A stretch of DNA of 64,000 nucleotides, taken from contig NZ_AQQS01000020.1 in assembly GCF_002088275.1 (NCBI RefSeq), positions 44,681-108,680 of the forward strand, given 5' to 3'. Of the stretch, positions 17,906-26,480 are shown one piece after another. Source of the stretch: Aurantimonas sp. 22II-16-19i (GTDB lineage: Bacteria; Pseudomonadota; Alphaproteobacteria; Rhizobiales; Rhizobiaceae). A model generated the notes under the pieces. It searched no databases and was not told the origin of the DNA. It worked only from the letters and a program-made list of their open reading frames with translations. The position numbers were made by a program, and so were the translations under genes. The stretch's first letter is position 1; each line of letters opens with the position of its first letter.

Positions 17906-18652
17906 TCAGACCTGCGAGGCACCGCCGTCGGCAAAGAGCTCGGCGCCGTTGACGTAGCTGGCCGCGTCGCTGGCGAGGAAAGCCACCGCGCGTCCGATCT
18001 CCTCCGGCTCGCCGATGCGGCCGATGGTGCTCTGGCCGTTGAGGAAGCTGATCGCGGCTTCGGCCTCTTCGGGTGTCGGAAACATGTTCCGCAAGGATGG
18101 GGTGTTTACCGGGCCGGGGCTGAGGAGGTTGATGCGGATGCCGCTTCCCTTGATGTCGAGGACCCAGGCTCGGACGAGCGCGCGAAGGGCGGCCTTGGTT
18201 GCGCCGTAGACGCTGAGCCCCGGGCCCGGACTGATCGATGCGGTCGAGCCAACGATGACGATCGAGCCGCCCGGGCGCATCAGAGGCAATGCGTGCTGGA
18301 CGGTGAACACCACGCCCTTGACGTTGGTGTCGAAGATCCGGTCGAACGATCCTTCCGTGATCGATCCCAAAGGCTCCAGCTCTCCCTTGCCAGCGTTCGC
18401 GACCAGGACGTCGACGCGACCATGCTCGGCGCCGACCTGCGAGAACAGTCGGCTCAGGTCCTCCAGCTTCGAGACGTCCGCCTGCACCGCGGCGCTCATC
18501 TCGCCAAGCATGGCGACAGCTTCGTCGAGTTCCTTCTGGCGCCGACCCGTCACCACGACGCGGGCTCCCTGGCTCACCAGCTCCTTTGCAATGGCGAAGC
18601 CGAGGCCCGTCGCCCCGCCCGTCACGACGGCGATCTTTCCTGTGAATGTCAT
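17906..18652 (-). CDS. SDR-family oxidoreductase, putative TetR target
   Basis: A 248-residue classical short-chain dehydrogenase: TGGATGLGFAIA (cofactor-binding TGxxxGxG), VLVANAGKGE, IVIVGSTASISPG (catalytic Ser) and YGATKAAL (Tyr-x3-Lys). It ends in FADGGASQV, typical of the fabG-like group. I use the ATG at 18652; an in-frame ATG at 18694 is possible but would start within operator 1. It is divergent from the TetR gene, and the 173-bp gap holds three copies of the proposed operator. Confidence 0.88.
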   Translation of the reverse strand: MTFTGKIAVVTGGATGLGFAIAKELVSQGARVVVTGRRQKELDEAVAMLGEMSAAVQADVSKLEDLSRLFSQVGAEHGRVDVLVANAGKGELEPLGSITEGSFDRIFDTNVKGVVFTVQHALPLMRPGGSIVIVGSTASISPGPGLSVYGATKAALRALVRAWVLDIKGSGIRINLLSPGPVNTPSLRNMFPTPEEAEAAISFLNGQSTIGRIGEPEEIGRAVAFLASDAASYVNGAELFADGGASQV

Positions 18653-18693
18653 AAGTTCGTTCCCGGTACCGGAGGCATCATCGCCGCCATTCA

Positions 18694-18711
18694 TGTAGCG
18701 AACGCTATATG
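18694..18711. promoter_or_regulatory. Candidate TetR operator, site 1
   Basis: ATGTAGCGAACGCTATAT is a near-perfect 18-bp palindrome (7 of 8 arm positions pair). It lies 42 bp upstream of the SDR start, where a bound repressor would block transcription. Confidence 0.6.
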
Positions 18712-18738
18712 GACGACAATGCGCTGGCAAGCGTTTTA

Positions 18739-18756
18739 TTTACTGGTCACTACATA
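18739..18756 (-). promoter_or_regulatory. Candidate TetR operator, site 2 (degenerate)
   Basis: The minus strand reads ATGTAGTGACCAGTAAAT, matching the left half and centre of sites 1 and 3. It is the weakest member of the set and sits midway between the two divergent genes. Confidence 0.4.
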
Positions 18757-18783
18757 AAAGAGACCATATCGGCTTGTGCGTCG

Positions 18784-18801
18784 GTGTAGCGACCGTTATA
18801 T
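18784..18801. promoter_or_regulatory. Candidate TetR operator, site 3
   Basis: GTGTAGCGACCGTTATAT matches site 1 at 15 of 18 positions and lies 24 bp before the TetR start codon, consistent with autorepression. Confidence 0.58.
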
Positions 18802-18825
18802 CTCGGCTTCGAAACGGAGGCTTTC

Positions 18826-19431
18826 ATGGAGGCACAGAAGCGCAAGCGGCGACCGGCGTTCGATCGTGAGGAGGGTGTCGCCAAGGCGCAGGCACTCTTC
18901 CACCGACATGGCTACGACGCCGTCAGCATCGCCGATCTGACCAAGGAGCTCGGGATCAACCCGCCGAGCCTCTACGCTGCCTATGGCAGCAAGGCCGAAC
19001 TCTTCGAGCGCGCGATGAAGCGGTACTCGTCGCTACGTGCATTGCCGCTCGACAAGCTGCTCGCACCTGGGCGCCCGCCTGCCGAGGCTTTGAGCGCGCT
19101 CCTCGTCGCCAGCGCCCGTCAGTATGGTGGCGACGCGGTCCTCAAGGGTTGCCTTGTCACGGAGGGAATGCGGGCAGACGACGAGACCGCGCGGCGGATG
19201 GCCATGGAGCTGGGCCGGGGCGCGATGGATGCCATCCATGCCTATGTGGCGCTCCATCACCCGATACGCGCCCGGGAAATCTCAGACTACGTCCTCGTGA
19301 CCATGCGCGGCCTGTCGTCCTTCGCGTGCCTTGGCATGTCGCAGAAGCGATTGGTCGAGGTTGCGCGAATGGCAGGACGCACCCTGAATGGCGAGTTCCA
19401 GCACGTTGATGTGGCGGCAGACGCCGGTTAA
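18826..19431 (+). CDS. TetR/AcrR-family transcriptional repressor
   Basis: A 201-residue regulator with an N-terminal TetR HTH (ALFHRHGYDAVSIADLTKEL, then GINPPSLYAAYGSKAELFERA, about residues 24-66) and a ligand-binding C-terminal domain. The ATG at 18826 has GGAGG at 18816. Its upstream region contains three near-palindromes, two of which recur upstream of the DHA2 exporter at 23.3 kb, so it probably represses itself, the divergent SDR and the exporter. The inducer is unknown, likely a small electrophile or drug-like molecule. Confidence 0.9.
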   Translation: MEAQKRKRRPAFDREEGVAKAQALFHRHGYDAVSIADLTKELGINPPSLYAAYGSKAELFERAMKRYSSLRALPLDKLLAPGRPPAEALSALLVASARQYGGDAVLKGCLVTEGMRADDETARRMAMELGRGAMDAIHAYVALHHPIRAREISDYVLVTMRGLSSFACLGMSQKRLVEVARMAGRTLNGEFQHVDVAADAG

Positions 19432-19441
19432 GCGCTCAGCG

Positions 19442-20425
19442 TCATAGGTCGGTGACCCTCGTCCCTGGGATGGTCTCGGCAAAGCCTGCTCCGAACGCCG
19501 TGACCGGGGTCTGGAAGCCGGGTTCGTGTTCGCCCGCCAGCACCCGCCGGGCCGCCTCGACCGCGGCCAGCGGCGTGAAGGAGTAGCCGTTCAAGGTCTC
19601 GATCTTGGATCGGGTGACGATCCCGTCGGCTCCGGTGACCTCGGCAACCGCTCGCGCCCGGTGCGCATCCCGCTCCTCTGCGCTTGGTCCATCCGGCAAC
19701 AGCGAGAGATCACCCTCCGGGAAGGCGTCGCCCGACACGTGCACGAACATCTCGATGTTCGGGATGCCGGTCGAGTGCCAGGCCGTCACGAGGTCGCCGA
19801 ACGAGAGCGGGGCGCAATCCACCGGGCCATCGCCGAAGTCGAAGGTGGCGAAGGCGGTGTCGGCTTTCGGCACGAGCGCGCCGTCGACGCGGGCCATCAG
19901 CCCGGCGCCGACGATCTCGCCCGCGCTCACCGCCGAGCCGCGCGACATGGATCCAGCAACCTGAAGCGCGATCCGCAGCCGCTGCGGCCTTTCCACCCGT
20001 CGCATGACGTGTGCCGCGAGACAGTCCGTGGGCACCACGTCCCAGCCGACGCCCGGAAGCAGCATGGTGCCGACGGTCGCGGCGACGTCTCCTAGGGATT
20101 CGGCCTGGCGATAGACGTTGATCTCAGCGGTGATGTCGAGGTAGTGCGCGCCCGCCTTCATGCAGGCGCGCATCAAAGGTTCCGCGGTCCTGGCGAAGGG
20201 GCCGGCGCAGTTGAGCACGACGTCGCAACCCGCCATGTGCCCGGGAAGGCTATCCGGGTCATCGAGCGTGAAGACCCGGTGGGCGACGCCGAGCGCGGTC
20301 GACGCCGCAGCGAGTTTTGCCGGGTCGCGTCCGGCGATCTCGAAGTCGAGCCCGACAGCTTTTGCCCGCTCGGCGGCCAGCAGGCCCGTGTATCCGGTGG
20401 CGCCGTAGATCAGCAGCTTGGTCAT
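19442..20425 (-). CDS. Saccharopine dehydrogenase-like / trans-acting enoyl reductase-type protein
   Basis: A 327-residue Rossmann protein: LLIYGATGYTGLLAAERAK and DFEIAGRDPAKLAAA are the NAD(P)-binding start of the saccharopine dehydrogenase-like superfamily, and VVLNCAGPFARTAEPLMRAC with HYLDITAE is typical of its uncharacterised short members. It lacks the C-terminal domain of true saccharopine reductases. It is last in a minus-strand cluster that starts with the SDR at 22064. It converges on the TetR gene with a 10-bp gap. Confidence 0.78.
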   Translation of the reverse strand: MTKLLIYGATGYTGLLAAERAKAVGLDFEIAGRDPAKLAAASTALGVAHRVFTLDDPDSLPGHMAGCDVVLNCAGPFARTAEPLMRACMKAGAHYLDITAEINVYRQAESLGDVAATVGTMLLPGVGWDVVPTDCLAAHVMRRVERPQRLRIALQVAGSMSRGSAVSAGEIVGAGLMARVDGALVPKADTAFATFDFGDGPVDCAPLSFGDLVTAWHSTGIPNIEMFVHVSGDAFPEGDLSLLPDGPSAEERDAHRARAVAEVTGADGIVTRSKIETLNGYSFTPLAAVEAARRVLAGEHEPGFQTPVTAFGAGFAETIPGTRVTDL

Positions 20426-20538
20426 GGTTCACTCCTATCCGGCGCGCCCAGAAGGTCAGCGCGGGTTGCTGTTCGTGCAGGTCGAGAGTCTGGTTGGTGC
20501 CAGGGCGAAGCCCGAAGGCTGGGGCCAGCGAACCGATG

Positions 20539-20883
20539 TCACTCGAGATCGGCATCGATGCGGACGATGAGCCCGTCAGGGTCGACTGACAGGTCCAGGA
20601 TGCCGATCTCGTGGCCGAAGTCGCCGGTGAAATCGACCCGCACCCGAGCCCGATCCTTGCGGACGGCCTCGACCGACAGAAGGGTTGTGACGGTGTGGTA
20701 CCCGACGAAGAACTGCGTGAGGTAATCGCGGATGCCGGAGTGACCATCGAAGCGATGGCCCGTCGAAGGATCATCGATCACCGCATCCGGCGTGAACAAC
20801 GCCAGGGCCTTGTCGACGTCAAAGGCGTTCGTTGCCTCGATCAGCGCATCGGCAAGCCGATGCGTCGTGCCGTCCTTGATCAT
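20539..20883 (-). CDS. NTF2/SnoaL-like small protein
   Basis: A 114-residue cone-fold protein of the NTF2-like superfamily: ALIEATNAFDVDKALALFTPDAVIDDPSTGHRFDGHSGIRDYL (quoted from the family core in part) followed by beta strands ending LIVRIDADLE. Such proteins are often small isomerases, cyclases or binding partners of oxidoreductases. Its start ATG overlaps the upstream VOC gene stop (ATGA), indicating coupling. Confidence 0.78.
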   Translation of the reverse strand: MIKDGTTHRLADALIEATNAFDVDKALALFTPDAVIDDPSTGHRFDGHSGIRDYLTQFFVGYHTVTTLLSVEAVRKDRARVRVDFTGDFGHEIGILDLSVDPDGLIVRIDADLE

Positions 20884-21290
20884 GGATTGAGCTCCGACTG
20901 CTGCCAGCTCTTGTGGACGAACTCGAGGCTGTAGCCGTCGGGATCGAGGACGTTGGCGGCGTAGTAGCGGGGGTCGTAGTAGAGCCGTGAAGAGGGCATA
21001 CCGTTGTCGGTCGCCCCGGCCGCCATCGCCGCCGCATAGGCGGCATCGACCGCGGCGTTGGACTTCGCGACGAAGCCGACATGGGCGGCCCGCCCCTCGA
21101 CAATCCCTGGGCGCAGCCAGAAGAAGATGCGGCCGTCGCAGCCGAACCCCTTCAGGTCGGGATGCCCGGGCGGACCGTCAGCGCCGTCGTAGTCGACGCG
21201 ATCCGTAATGCCGAGCGGCGCGAGGGTCACGGTGTAGAAGGCGATCGAGCGGTCGAGATCGCTGACCGAGATGAAGACGTGATCGAGCAC
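20880..21290 (-). CDS. VOC-family (glyoxalase-like) protein
   Basis: A 136-residue vicinal-oxygen-chelate protein starting at GTG 21290 (LDHVFISVSDLDRSIAFYTV). HVGFVAKSNAAVDAAY and the terminal YAANVLDPDGYSLEFVHKSW carry the family's metal-ligand positions. It is a distant paralogue of the VOC protein at 16.3 kb, with the same GATDNGMPSS / YDPRYYAA region. It sits between the frameshifted SDR and the NTF2-like gene in one minus-strand cluster. Confidence 0.85.
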   Translation of the reverse strand: MLDHVFISVSDLDRSIAFYTVTLAPLGITDRVDYDGADGPPGHPDLKGFGCDGRIFFWLRPGIVEGRAAHVGFVAKSNAAVDAAYAAAMAAGATDNGMPSSRLYYDPRYYAANVLDPDGYSLEFVHKSWQQSELNP

Positions 21291-21324
21291 GGGGCTCTCC
21301 TGCGGCTGAGGTTGTACGGGTGGA

Positions 21325-22064
21325 TCAGATGACGTAGCCGCCGGCGACCTCGATGGTCTGGGCGTTCACCCAGGCATTGTCGTCCGAGAGGAGGCTGGCG
21401 ATCATCCGACCGACGTCGTCGGGCTCGCCGACCCGGCCGAGTGCGGTTTGTCCGGCGAGGAGCGCCTCGAACTCGTCGTTCAAGCCGCCGCCGAGGTCGG
21501 TGCGGACGGCGCCGGGCGCGACAGCGTTGGCTCGGATACCGCGGTCGCCGAACTCCTTGGCCATGTAGCGGGTCAGCACCTCGAGCCCGCCCTTGAAGGC
21601 GGCATAGGGCGCGACGCCGGCGGTGGCGACGCGGTTGGTGGCGCTGGTCAGGTTGACGATCTGCCCGCGCGCCATCAGCGGCAGCAGCGCCTGCGTCAGG
21701 AAGAAGGGCCCCTTCAGGTGCACGTTGAACAGGCCGTCGAATTCGGCCTCGGTCACGGTCTCGATCGGGTTGTAGAGGCCGTAGCCCGCGTTGTTGACCA
21801 GATGATCGAAGTCGGCACGGTCCCACGTCGCCGACAGCGCCTCGGCCACCTGGTCCCGGAGGCAGGAAACGAAGCGGCGTCAGAGACGTCGAGCTTCAGC
21901 GCCACGGCCTTGCCGCCCTCGGCTTCGATCGCCCGGACCACCTCGTCCGCGCCGTCGGGATGGCTGTTGTAGGTGACAATGACACCCGCGCCGCGCCGGG
22001 CGCAGTTGAGGGCGGTACTCCGGCCGAGGCCGCGGCTGGAGCCGGTGATGATGGCGATCTTCAT
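21325..22064 (-). pseudogene. SDR-family oxidoreductase with a single frameshift
   Basis: The first 68 codons from the ATG at 22064 (IAIITGSSRGLGRSTALNCA, DVSDAASFPA) and the remainder in the neighbouring frame (LRDQVAEALSATWD, HLVNNAGYGL, YAAFKGGLEVLTRYMAKEFG, IEVAGGYVI) make one normal SDR of about 246 residues. They are joined by a one-base indel near 21855-21865. Note that the Tyr-x3-Lys reads YAAFK. It may be a real pseudogene or an assembly error. Its promoter region shows the 25-bp element shared with the AraC/SDR pair at 27.5 kb. Confidence 0.8.
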
Positions 22065-22079
22065 TGGTGTTCTCCGCGT

Positions 22080-22113
22080 TGTCCGTGGCTTTTCTCTACT
22101 GCCGCCACGGACA
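22080..22113. promoter_or_regulatory. 10-bp perfect interrupted inverted repeat in the AraC/SDR intergenic region
   Basis: TGTCCGTGGC (22080-22089) and GCCACGGACA (22104-22113) are exact complements separated by 14 bp. The dyad sits 16 bp upstream of the SDR start and between it and the shared 25-bp element. It could be a second operator or a 5' leader hairpin. Confidence 0.5.
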
Positions 22114-22126
22114 GGAGGTCGCGCCC

Positions 22127-22151
22127 GATCCTGTCCGGTTCTTGCCTATTC
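22127..22151 (-). promoter_or_regulatory. 25-bp AraC/SDR promoter element, copy A
   Basis: On the minus strand it begins GAATAGGCAAGAACC and ends CAGGATC; 23 of 25 positions match the copy at 27517-27541. It lies 63 bp upstream of the SDR start codon in a 134-bp divergent promoter between an SDR and an AraC gene. The likely binder is the adjacent AraC regulator. Confidence 0.65.
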
Positions 22152-22198
22152 CTGCTTTCCGGGTTGCGCGCCCGGTCGCCGCCTGCAAGTCTCGGGGC

Positions 22199-23089
22199 AT
22201 GGAAGATCGCCTGAACGAACTGCGCGCGTTGGCCTCGCATGCCGAGAACAGAAGAACCGACACGGGCATCCCGCGCGTTGCCATGGTGCAGGGAAAGATT
22301 CCCGAGCACGAGCTCGCCGCCGTTTACGACCCGATGGTCAACCTCATCCTCCAGGGACGGAAGTCGATGACGATCGGCGACCGCACGCTGGACTATGATC
22401 CAGCGAGCTACTTCGTCATGTCCATCGACCTGCCGGCGGTGGGAGCGATCCACGCGGCGGCGACGGGCGAGCCCTACCTTGCGGTCAGCCTGACGATCGA
22501 TCCGCACGTGGTCGCGGGCATGCTGGCGGACGCACCGCCCCTATCCCTTGCCAACCTGCACGTCGGCGGCTTCTCCGTTGCCTCGGTAACGCCCGATCTG
22601 CTGGACGCCTGGGAGCGAATGCTGCGCCTGATGAGGGTTCCGGGCGACATTCCGGTTCTCGCCCCTGCCTACGAGCGGGAGATCCTGTATCGGGTCCTGC
22701 AAGGGCCACACGGCGCGATGCTGCGCAACATCGCCATGCCGGACACTGCCCTGTCCCGCATGCGCCTCGCGATCCAGTGGATCCGGGGCAACTTCCGCAG
22801 CCCGATGCGCGTCGAGGCATTGGCAGACATGGTGGCGATGAGCGCTTCCTCCTTTCATCGGCACTTCAAGGCTGCGACCGCGATGAGCCCGCTCCAGTTC
22901 CAGAAGCAGATCCGGCTGCTCCATGCCCGAACCATGCTTATCGGTGGGGCCGAAAGCGCCGCCGCGGTTGCCTTCGAGGTCGGTTACGAGAGTGCCTCGC
23001 AGTTTAGCCGAGAGTACGCGCGGTTCTTCGGCCTTCCGCCGTCCCGTGACGCCTCCAAGGTTCAGAGCGAACTGGGACGCTCATCCTGA
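22199..23089 (+). CDS. AraC-family regulator (AraC_N type)
   Basis: A 296-residue regulator. The N-terminal cupin-like AraC_N domain has PMVNLILQGRKSMTIGDRT and YDPASYFVMSIDLPAVG. The C-terminal double HTH includes VEALADMVAMSASSFHRHFKA, TAMSPLQFQKQIRLL and VGYESASQFSREYARFFG. The start is the ATG at 22199; the upstream frame is not conserved in look. It is divergent from the SDR at 21325-22064, a common arrangement in which the regulator activates the oxidoreductase. Confidence 0.9.
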   Translation: MEDRLNELRALASHAENRRTDTGIPRVAMVQGKIPEHELAAVYDPMVNLILQGRKSMTIGDRTLDYDPASYFVMSIDLPAVGAIHAAATGEPYLAVSLTIDPHVVAGMLADAPPLSLANLHVGGFSVASVTPDLLDAWERMLRLMRVPGDIPVLAPAYEREILYRVLQGPHGAMLRNIAMPDTALSRMRLAIQWIRGNFRSPMRVEALADMVAMSASSFHRHFKAATAMSPLQFQKQIRLLHARTMLIGGAESAAAVAFEVGYESASQFSREYARFFGLPPSRDASKVQSELGRSS

Positions 23090-23156
23090 CATCCAAGCTG
23101 CGGGGCCCCGTCCTGACCGCGTGTCCTCAACTCTGCAAGGCGCGGCGACGAACTTA

Positions 23157-23174
23157 TTATAGTGACCGCTAAAA
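23157..23174. promoter_or_regulatory. Candidate TetR operator upstream of DHA2 exporter, site 4
   Basis: TTATAGTGACCGCTAAAA follows the same TAGYGANCGYTA core found between the TetR and SDR genes 4.4 kb away. Confidence 0.45.
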
Positions 23175-23199
23175 ACTTCTTGACCGCGGCACGCAACGT

Positions 23200-23217
23200 A
23201 TGTAGCAATCGCTATAT
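23200..23217. promoter_or_regulatory. Candidate TetR operator upstream of DHA2 exporter, site 5
   Basis: ATGTAGCAATCGCTATAT differs from site 1 at only two positions, lies 119 bp upstream of the exporter start, and is the strongest evidence that the exporter belongs to the TetR regulon. Confidence 0.58.
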
Positions 23218-23335
23218 CAGCCGTTCCGATCGGCGAACGGGGTTGTCACACGCAGACGTCTGCGCGGCGCCCGTCTGACTCGACCGCGCCTTAGGCGCCA
23301 CGGTTCCAGCATCATCAAACTCGGAGGCGGTCAGC

Positions 23336-24751
23336 ATGTCGACCGAACAGATCGGGCGCGACTTCGCCGCCCCGGGCAACCGCGCCCTGGCCCTGGCCAC
23401 GATCCTGGCGGCTCAGTTGATGCTTCAGATGGACTTCCTGATCGTCATTGTTGCGCTCCCGCGCATCCAGGCGGACCTCGGGTTCACACCCGCCGGGCTC
23501 TCCTGGGTGCCGAACGCCTTCGCATTGGCGTTCGGTGGCCTTCTGCTGCTCGGCGGGCGTCTCGGGGACATGTTCGGTCAGGTGAAGGCTTTTCAGGCCG
23601 GCCTTGCCGTCTTTGTCCTCGCGTCCCTCTTGGGGGGGCTGATCCAGGCCCCGTCCATCCTCATCCTCGCCCGCGTCCTACAGGGTGTCGGCGCCGCTCT
23701 TGCCGGGCCAAGCGTCCTGGCGCTGATCACGGTCATGGCCCGTGATGAGGCCGAACGGAACCGAGGTCTGGCGCTCTTCATCGCGGTGTCTTCAGTCGGC
23801 GCATCGGCGGGGCTCATCCTCGGAGGTGTGCTGACCGACCTCGCATCCTGGCGCTGGTCCCTCCTCATCAACGTCCCGGTCGGCGCCGTTGTCCTGGTGA
23901 TGATCCGTTACCTGGTGGCCGAGACCGTCACCAAACCCTCGCGTCTCGACTTCGGCGGAGCCGCGACGGCGACGCTCGGGTCGGTGGCCCTCGTCTATGG
24001 TTTCATCAACGCGGCGGACCGGGGCTGGACCTCCTTCGGCACCGCGCCCTCGTTCGCGGTTGCCGCGGTGATGTTCGTCGCTTTCGCATCCATCGAGAGG
24101 CGCGTGTCAGAACCGCTCCTCGATCTGGCCCTGCTGCGCAGCCGACCAAGAATGGCCGGAATCGTCGTCATGGCCCTGATCGTCGGCATGCACTTCTCGA
24201 TGCTGTTCCTCATCGTCCAGTACCTACAGCGGGTACTCGGTTTCGGGGCGCTCGCGGCTGGCTTGGCCTATCTGCCGCTGACGGCGACTGTTTTCGTCGT
24301 CACTCACTTCATTCCGAAGCTGATCGTCCATTTCGGCGCCCGCCTGCTGCTTATGGCGGGAAGCGTGCTTGTAGCCTTCAGCTTGGCCTGCTTCGGGCTC
24401 GTCGGCGACGGCAGCCGTTATTTCCCGGCGATCATCATCGCGATGATCATCCATGCGGTCGGCATTGGCCTGGTCTTCGCTCCCGGTACCGTAGCCATCA
24501 TGGAGGGCGTACCGGGCGAGCAAGCCGGCACGGCATCCGGCCTTCTCCAGATGGACCAACAGATCGGCGGGGCACTCGGCATCGCCGTCATCGCCGCGGT
24601 CTATTCATCGGCGTCTGTGCCCGGAGAGTTCGTTCCAGGCTTGTGGGCTGCATTCAACGTCGGGGCGGTCGTCTCGCTGGTCGCGGGACTCATCGCCTGG
24701 AAAGGCATTCCCCCCAAAAAGGTTTGTCCCGGCCTCTTGGTCCCCGGCTGA
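23336..24751 (+). CDS. MFS drug exporter, DHA2-like
   Basis: A 471-residue proton-driven multidrug exporter with alternating hydrophobic segments throughout. Motif A-like GGLLLLGGRLGDMFGQVKAF follows TM2, the DFLIVIVALPRIQADLGFT block is the DHA2 TM1 signature, and LQGVGAALAGPSVLALI and GGALGIAVIAAVY are also typical. Two copies of the TetR-type near-palindrome lie 119-179 bp upstream. The SnoaL-like gene follows after 58 bp and may be co-transcribed. Confidence 0.87.
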   Translation: MSTEQIGRDFAAPGNRALALATILAAQLMLQMDFLIVIVALPRIQADLGFTPAGLSWVPNAFALAFGGLLLLGGRLGDMFGQVKAFQAGLAVFVLASLLGGLIQAPSILILARVLQGVGAALAGPSVLALITVMARDEAERNRGLALFIAVSSVGASAGLILGGVLTDLASWRWSLLINVPVGAVVLVMIRYLVAETVTKPSRLDFGGAATATLGSVALVYGFINAADRGWTSFGTAPSFAVAAVMFVAFASIERRVSEPLLDLALLRSRPRMAGIVVMALIVGMHFSMLFLIVQYLQRVLGFGALAAGLAYLPLTATVFVVTHFIPKLIVHFGARLLLMAGSVLVAFSLACFGLVGDGSRYFPAIIIAMIIHAVGIGLVFAPGTVAIMEGVPGEQAGTASGLLQMDQQIGGALGIAVIAAVYSSASVPGEFVPGLWAAFNVGAVVSLVAGLIAWKGIPPKKVCPGLLVPG

Positions 24752-24809
24752 AAGCCAGCGGTGGCTCTCCAAAGCTGACCCCGTAATCCATCCCCGAAAG
24801 GAAAAATCT

Positions 24810-25274
24810 ATGTCCACGTCCGCCAAGAACTCGATCGGAATCCTTGATCGTCTGGAGATCGAGAACGCCGTTCACCGCCTCCTATCCACATACGTGCACC
24901 TGCTCGACGACGGAAAGTTCGATGAGGTCGCGGAGTTGCTCCAGCACGCTGAGATGGGCATCCCCGGGTCCTCGGGGAAAGGTCGCGACGGGATTGAGCA
25001 GTTCCTGATCAACGGCGTCCGGAGGCATGCTGACGGGACGCCGCGAACCTGGCATTCCGTCTCCAACGTCCTGATCGACATCAGCGAGGGTGGAAAGCGG
25101 GCGAAGTCCGTCAGCTACTTCACCGTCCATCAGGAATTGGAAGGCTTTCCATTGCAGCCGATCTGCACTGGGCGATACGTCGATCAGTTCGAGGTCATCG
25201 AAGGCAATTGGGAGTTCGTGAAGCGGTCTGTCGAGCCTCGGCACTTCGGCGAGCTGCGCTTCCACGTTGTCTAG
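24810..25274 (+). CDS. SnoaL/NTF2-like protein
   Basis: A 154-residue NTF2-fold protein (SnoaL_4-like): DRLEIENAVHRLLSTYVHLLDDGKFDEVAELL, quoted here in part, then a TWHSVSNVLIDI strand and a C-terminal GRYVDQFEVIEGNWEFVKR. The start ATG is preceded by AAAGGAAAAA at good spacing. It sits between the exporter and the frameshifted SDR. The function is unknown; related proteins are isomerases or hydroxylating-dioxygenase-like subunits. Confidence 0.8.
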   Translation: MSTSAKNSIGILDRLEIENAVHRLLSTYVHLLDDGKFDEVAELLQHAEMGIPGSSGKGRDGIEQFLINGVRRHADGTPRTWHSVSNVLIDISEGGKRAKSVSYFTVHQELEGFPLQPICTGRYVDQFEVIEGNWEFVKRSVEPRHFGELRFHVV

Positions 25275-25311
25275 TCCTAGGCGTCGCAGCTCCGGGAGAG
25301 CGAGAAAGCGA

Positions 25312-26039
25312 ATGACCAACAAGAAGCAGGCGCTCGTGACGGGCGGCAACAAGGGCATCGGCTTGGCTATTGCCAAGGGTCTTGCAGAGACCGGCATGGC
25401 CGTTTGGTTGGGTTCCCGTGATCGGGGCCGCGGAGAGGAAGCTGTCGCGGGACTCAATGCACAGGGTCTCGATGTGAGGTTGCTTGAGATCGACGTCGCC
25501 GACGATGCCAACGTGAAGCGTGCGATCGCGGAGCTCTCGTCCGAGGTCGATGCCCTCCATGTCTTGATCAACAACGCAGGCATTATCATCGACACGGCTT
25601 CGCCACCGAGCGAGGTCCGGATGGAGGACATCAAGGCTACGTTCGAAGTAAACTTTTTGGCCCCATCCGGGTGACCCAAGCCGTCGTTCCCCTTCTGAAG
25701 GCTGCCGATGACGCAAGGGTCGTGATGATGGGAAGCGGCGTCGGGTCGCTGGCGCTGATCACGGATCCAACCTCTCTCGACTCCAGCGTCAATTTCCTCG
25801 ACTACACAGCTTCAAAAGTGGCGCTCAACGCCGTGATGGTATCCTTCGCAAAGGAGCTGGAGCCTTTCGGCATCAAGGTGAACGTCGTGGAGCCCGGTCA
25901 TGTCCAGACCGACCTGAACGGCAACAGCGGAATTTTGACGCCGGATGAGGGCGCCGCTACCGCTATCAGGATGGCGTTGATCGGACCCGATGGTCCGACA
26001 GGCGGATTCTTCGGGAGCCATGGCCGTCAGCCGTGGTGA
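25312..26039 (+). pseudogene. SDR-family oxidoreductase (carbonyl reductase-like) with a single frameshift
   Basis: Codons 1-118 from the ATG at 25312 carry TGGNKGIGLAIAKGL and LINNAGI, ending VNFLAP. The next frame continues directly IRVTQAVVPLL, VMMGSGVGS (Ser), YTASKVAL (Tyr-x3-Lys) and GGFFGSHGRQPW. A one-base loss in the C-run at about 25665 explains it. The assembled protein of about 242 residues would resemble plant-type carbonyl reductase-like SDRs, including the GGFF end. Real mutation or sequencing error cannot be told apart here. Confidence 0.82.
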
Positions 26040-26439
26040 GACCACCGGCCGCGACCTCGTCGAATACGACCGCTGGGTAGAGATGCAGGCCTCAATGTAT
26101 GCCGGTCCCGGCGGCGAGATCGTCGCCTGGCACCAGGCGCTGACCTCCGACATGGTTTTCAACCAGCCGGTGGTGCACGAGTTCAGTGCCGTCACCGTGC
26201 CGACCGTGCTGATGATCGGCGAGAAGGACAACACCGCCATCGGGAAGAACCGTGCACCGGCGGAACTGAAGGGCCAACTCGGCAACTACGCCGTTCTCGG
26301 CGCCGACGCCAAGGCCGCGATCCCGGGAGCGCCGCTCGTCACCTTTCCGGAGCTCGGCCATTCGCCGCAGGTGCAGGACCCAGAGCAGTTCAACGCTGCC
26401 CTCCTCGAGGCCATGGCGACCCTCGGCGGGCCGCGCTGA
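26020..26439 (+). pseudogene. Alpha/beta hydrolase, C-terminal fragment
   Basis: From about 26038 the frame reads ETTGRDLVEYDRWVEMQASM, FNQPVVHEFSAVTVPTVLMI and ends TFPELGHSPQVQDPEQFNAAL with the catalytic-His segment. This is the cap and C-terminal part of an alpha/beta hydrolase of about 330 residues. The oxyanion HG and GxSxG nucleophile regions are absent. The join coincides with the end of the SDR, so the 5' half was lost by a deletion. Confidence 0.65.
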
Positions 26440-26480
26440 CCAGCGGCTGCACGCAAAGGAGGGACAGCCTTAGTCCGGAT

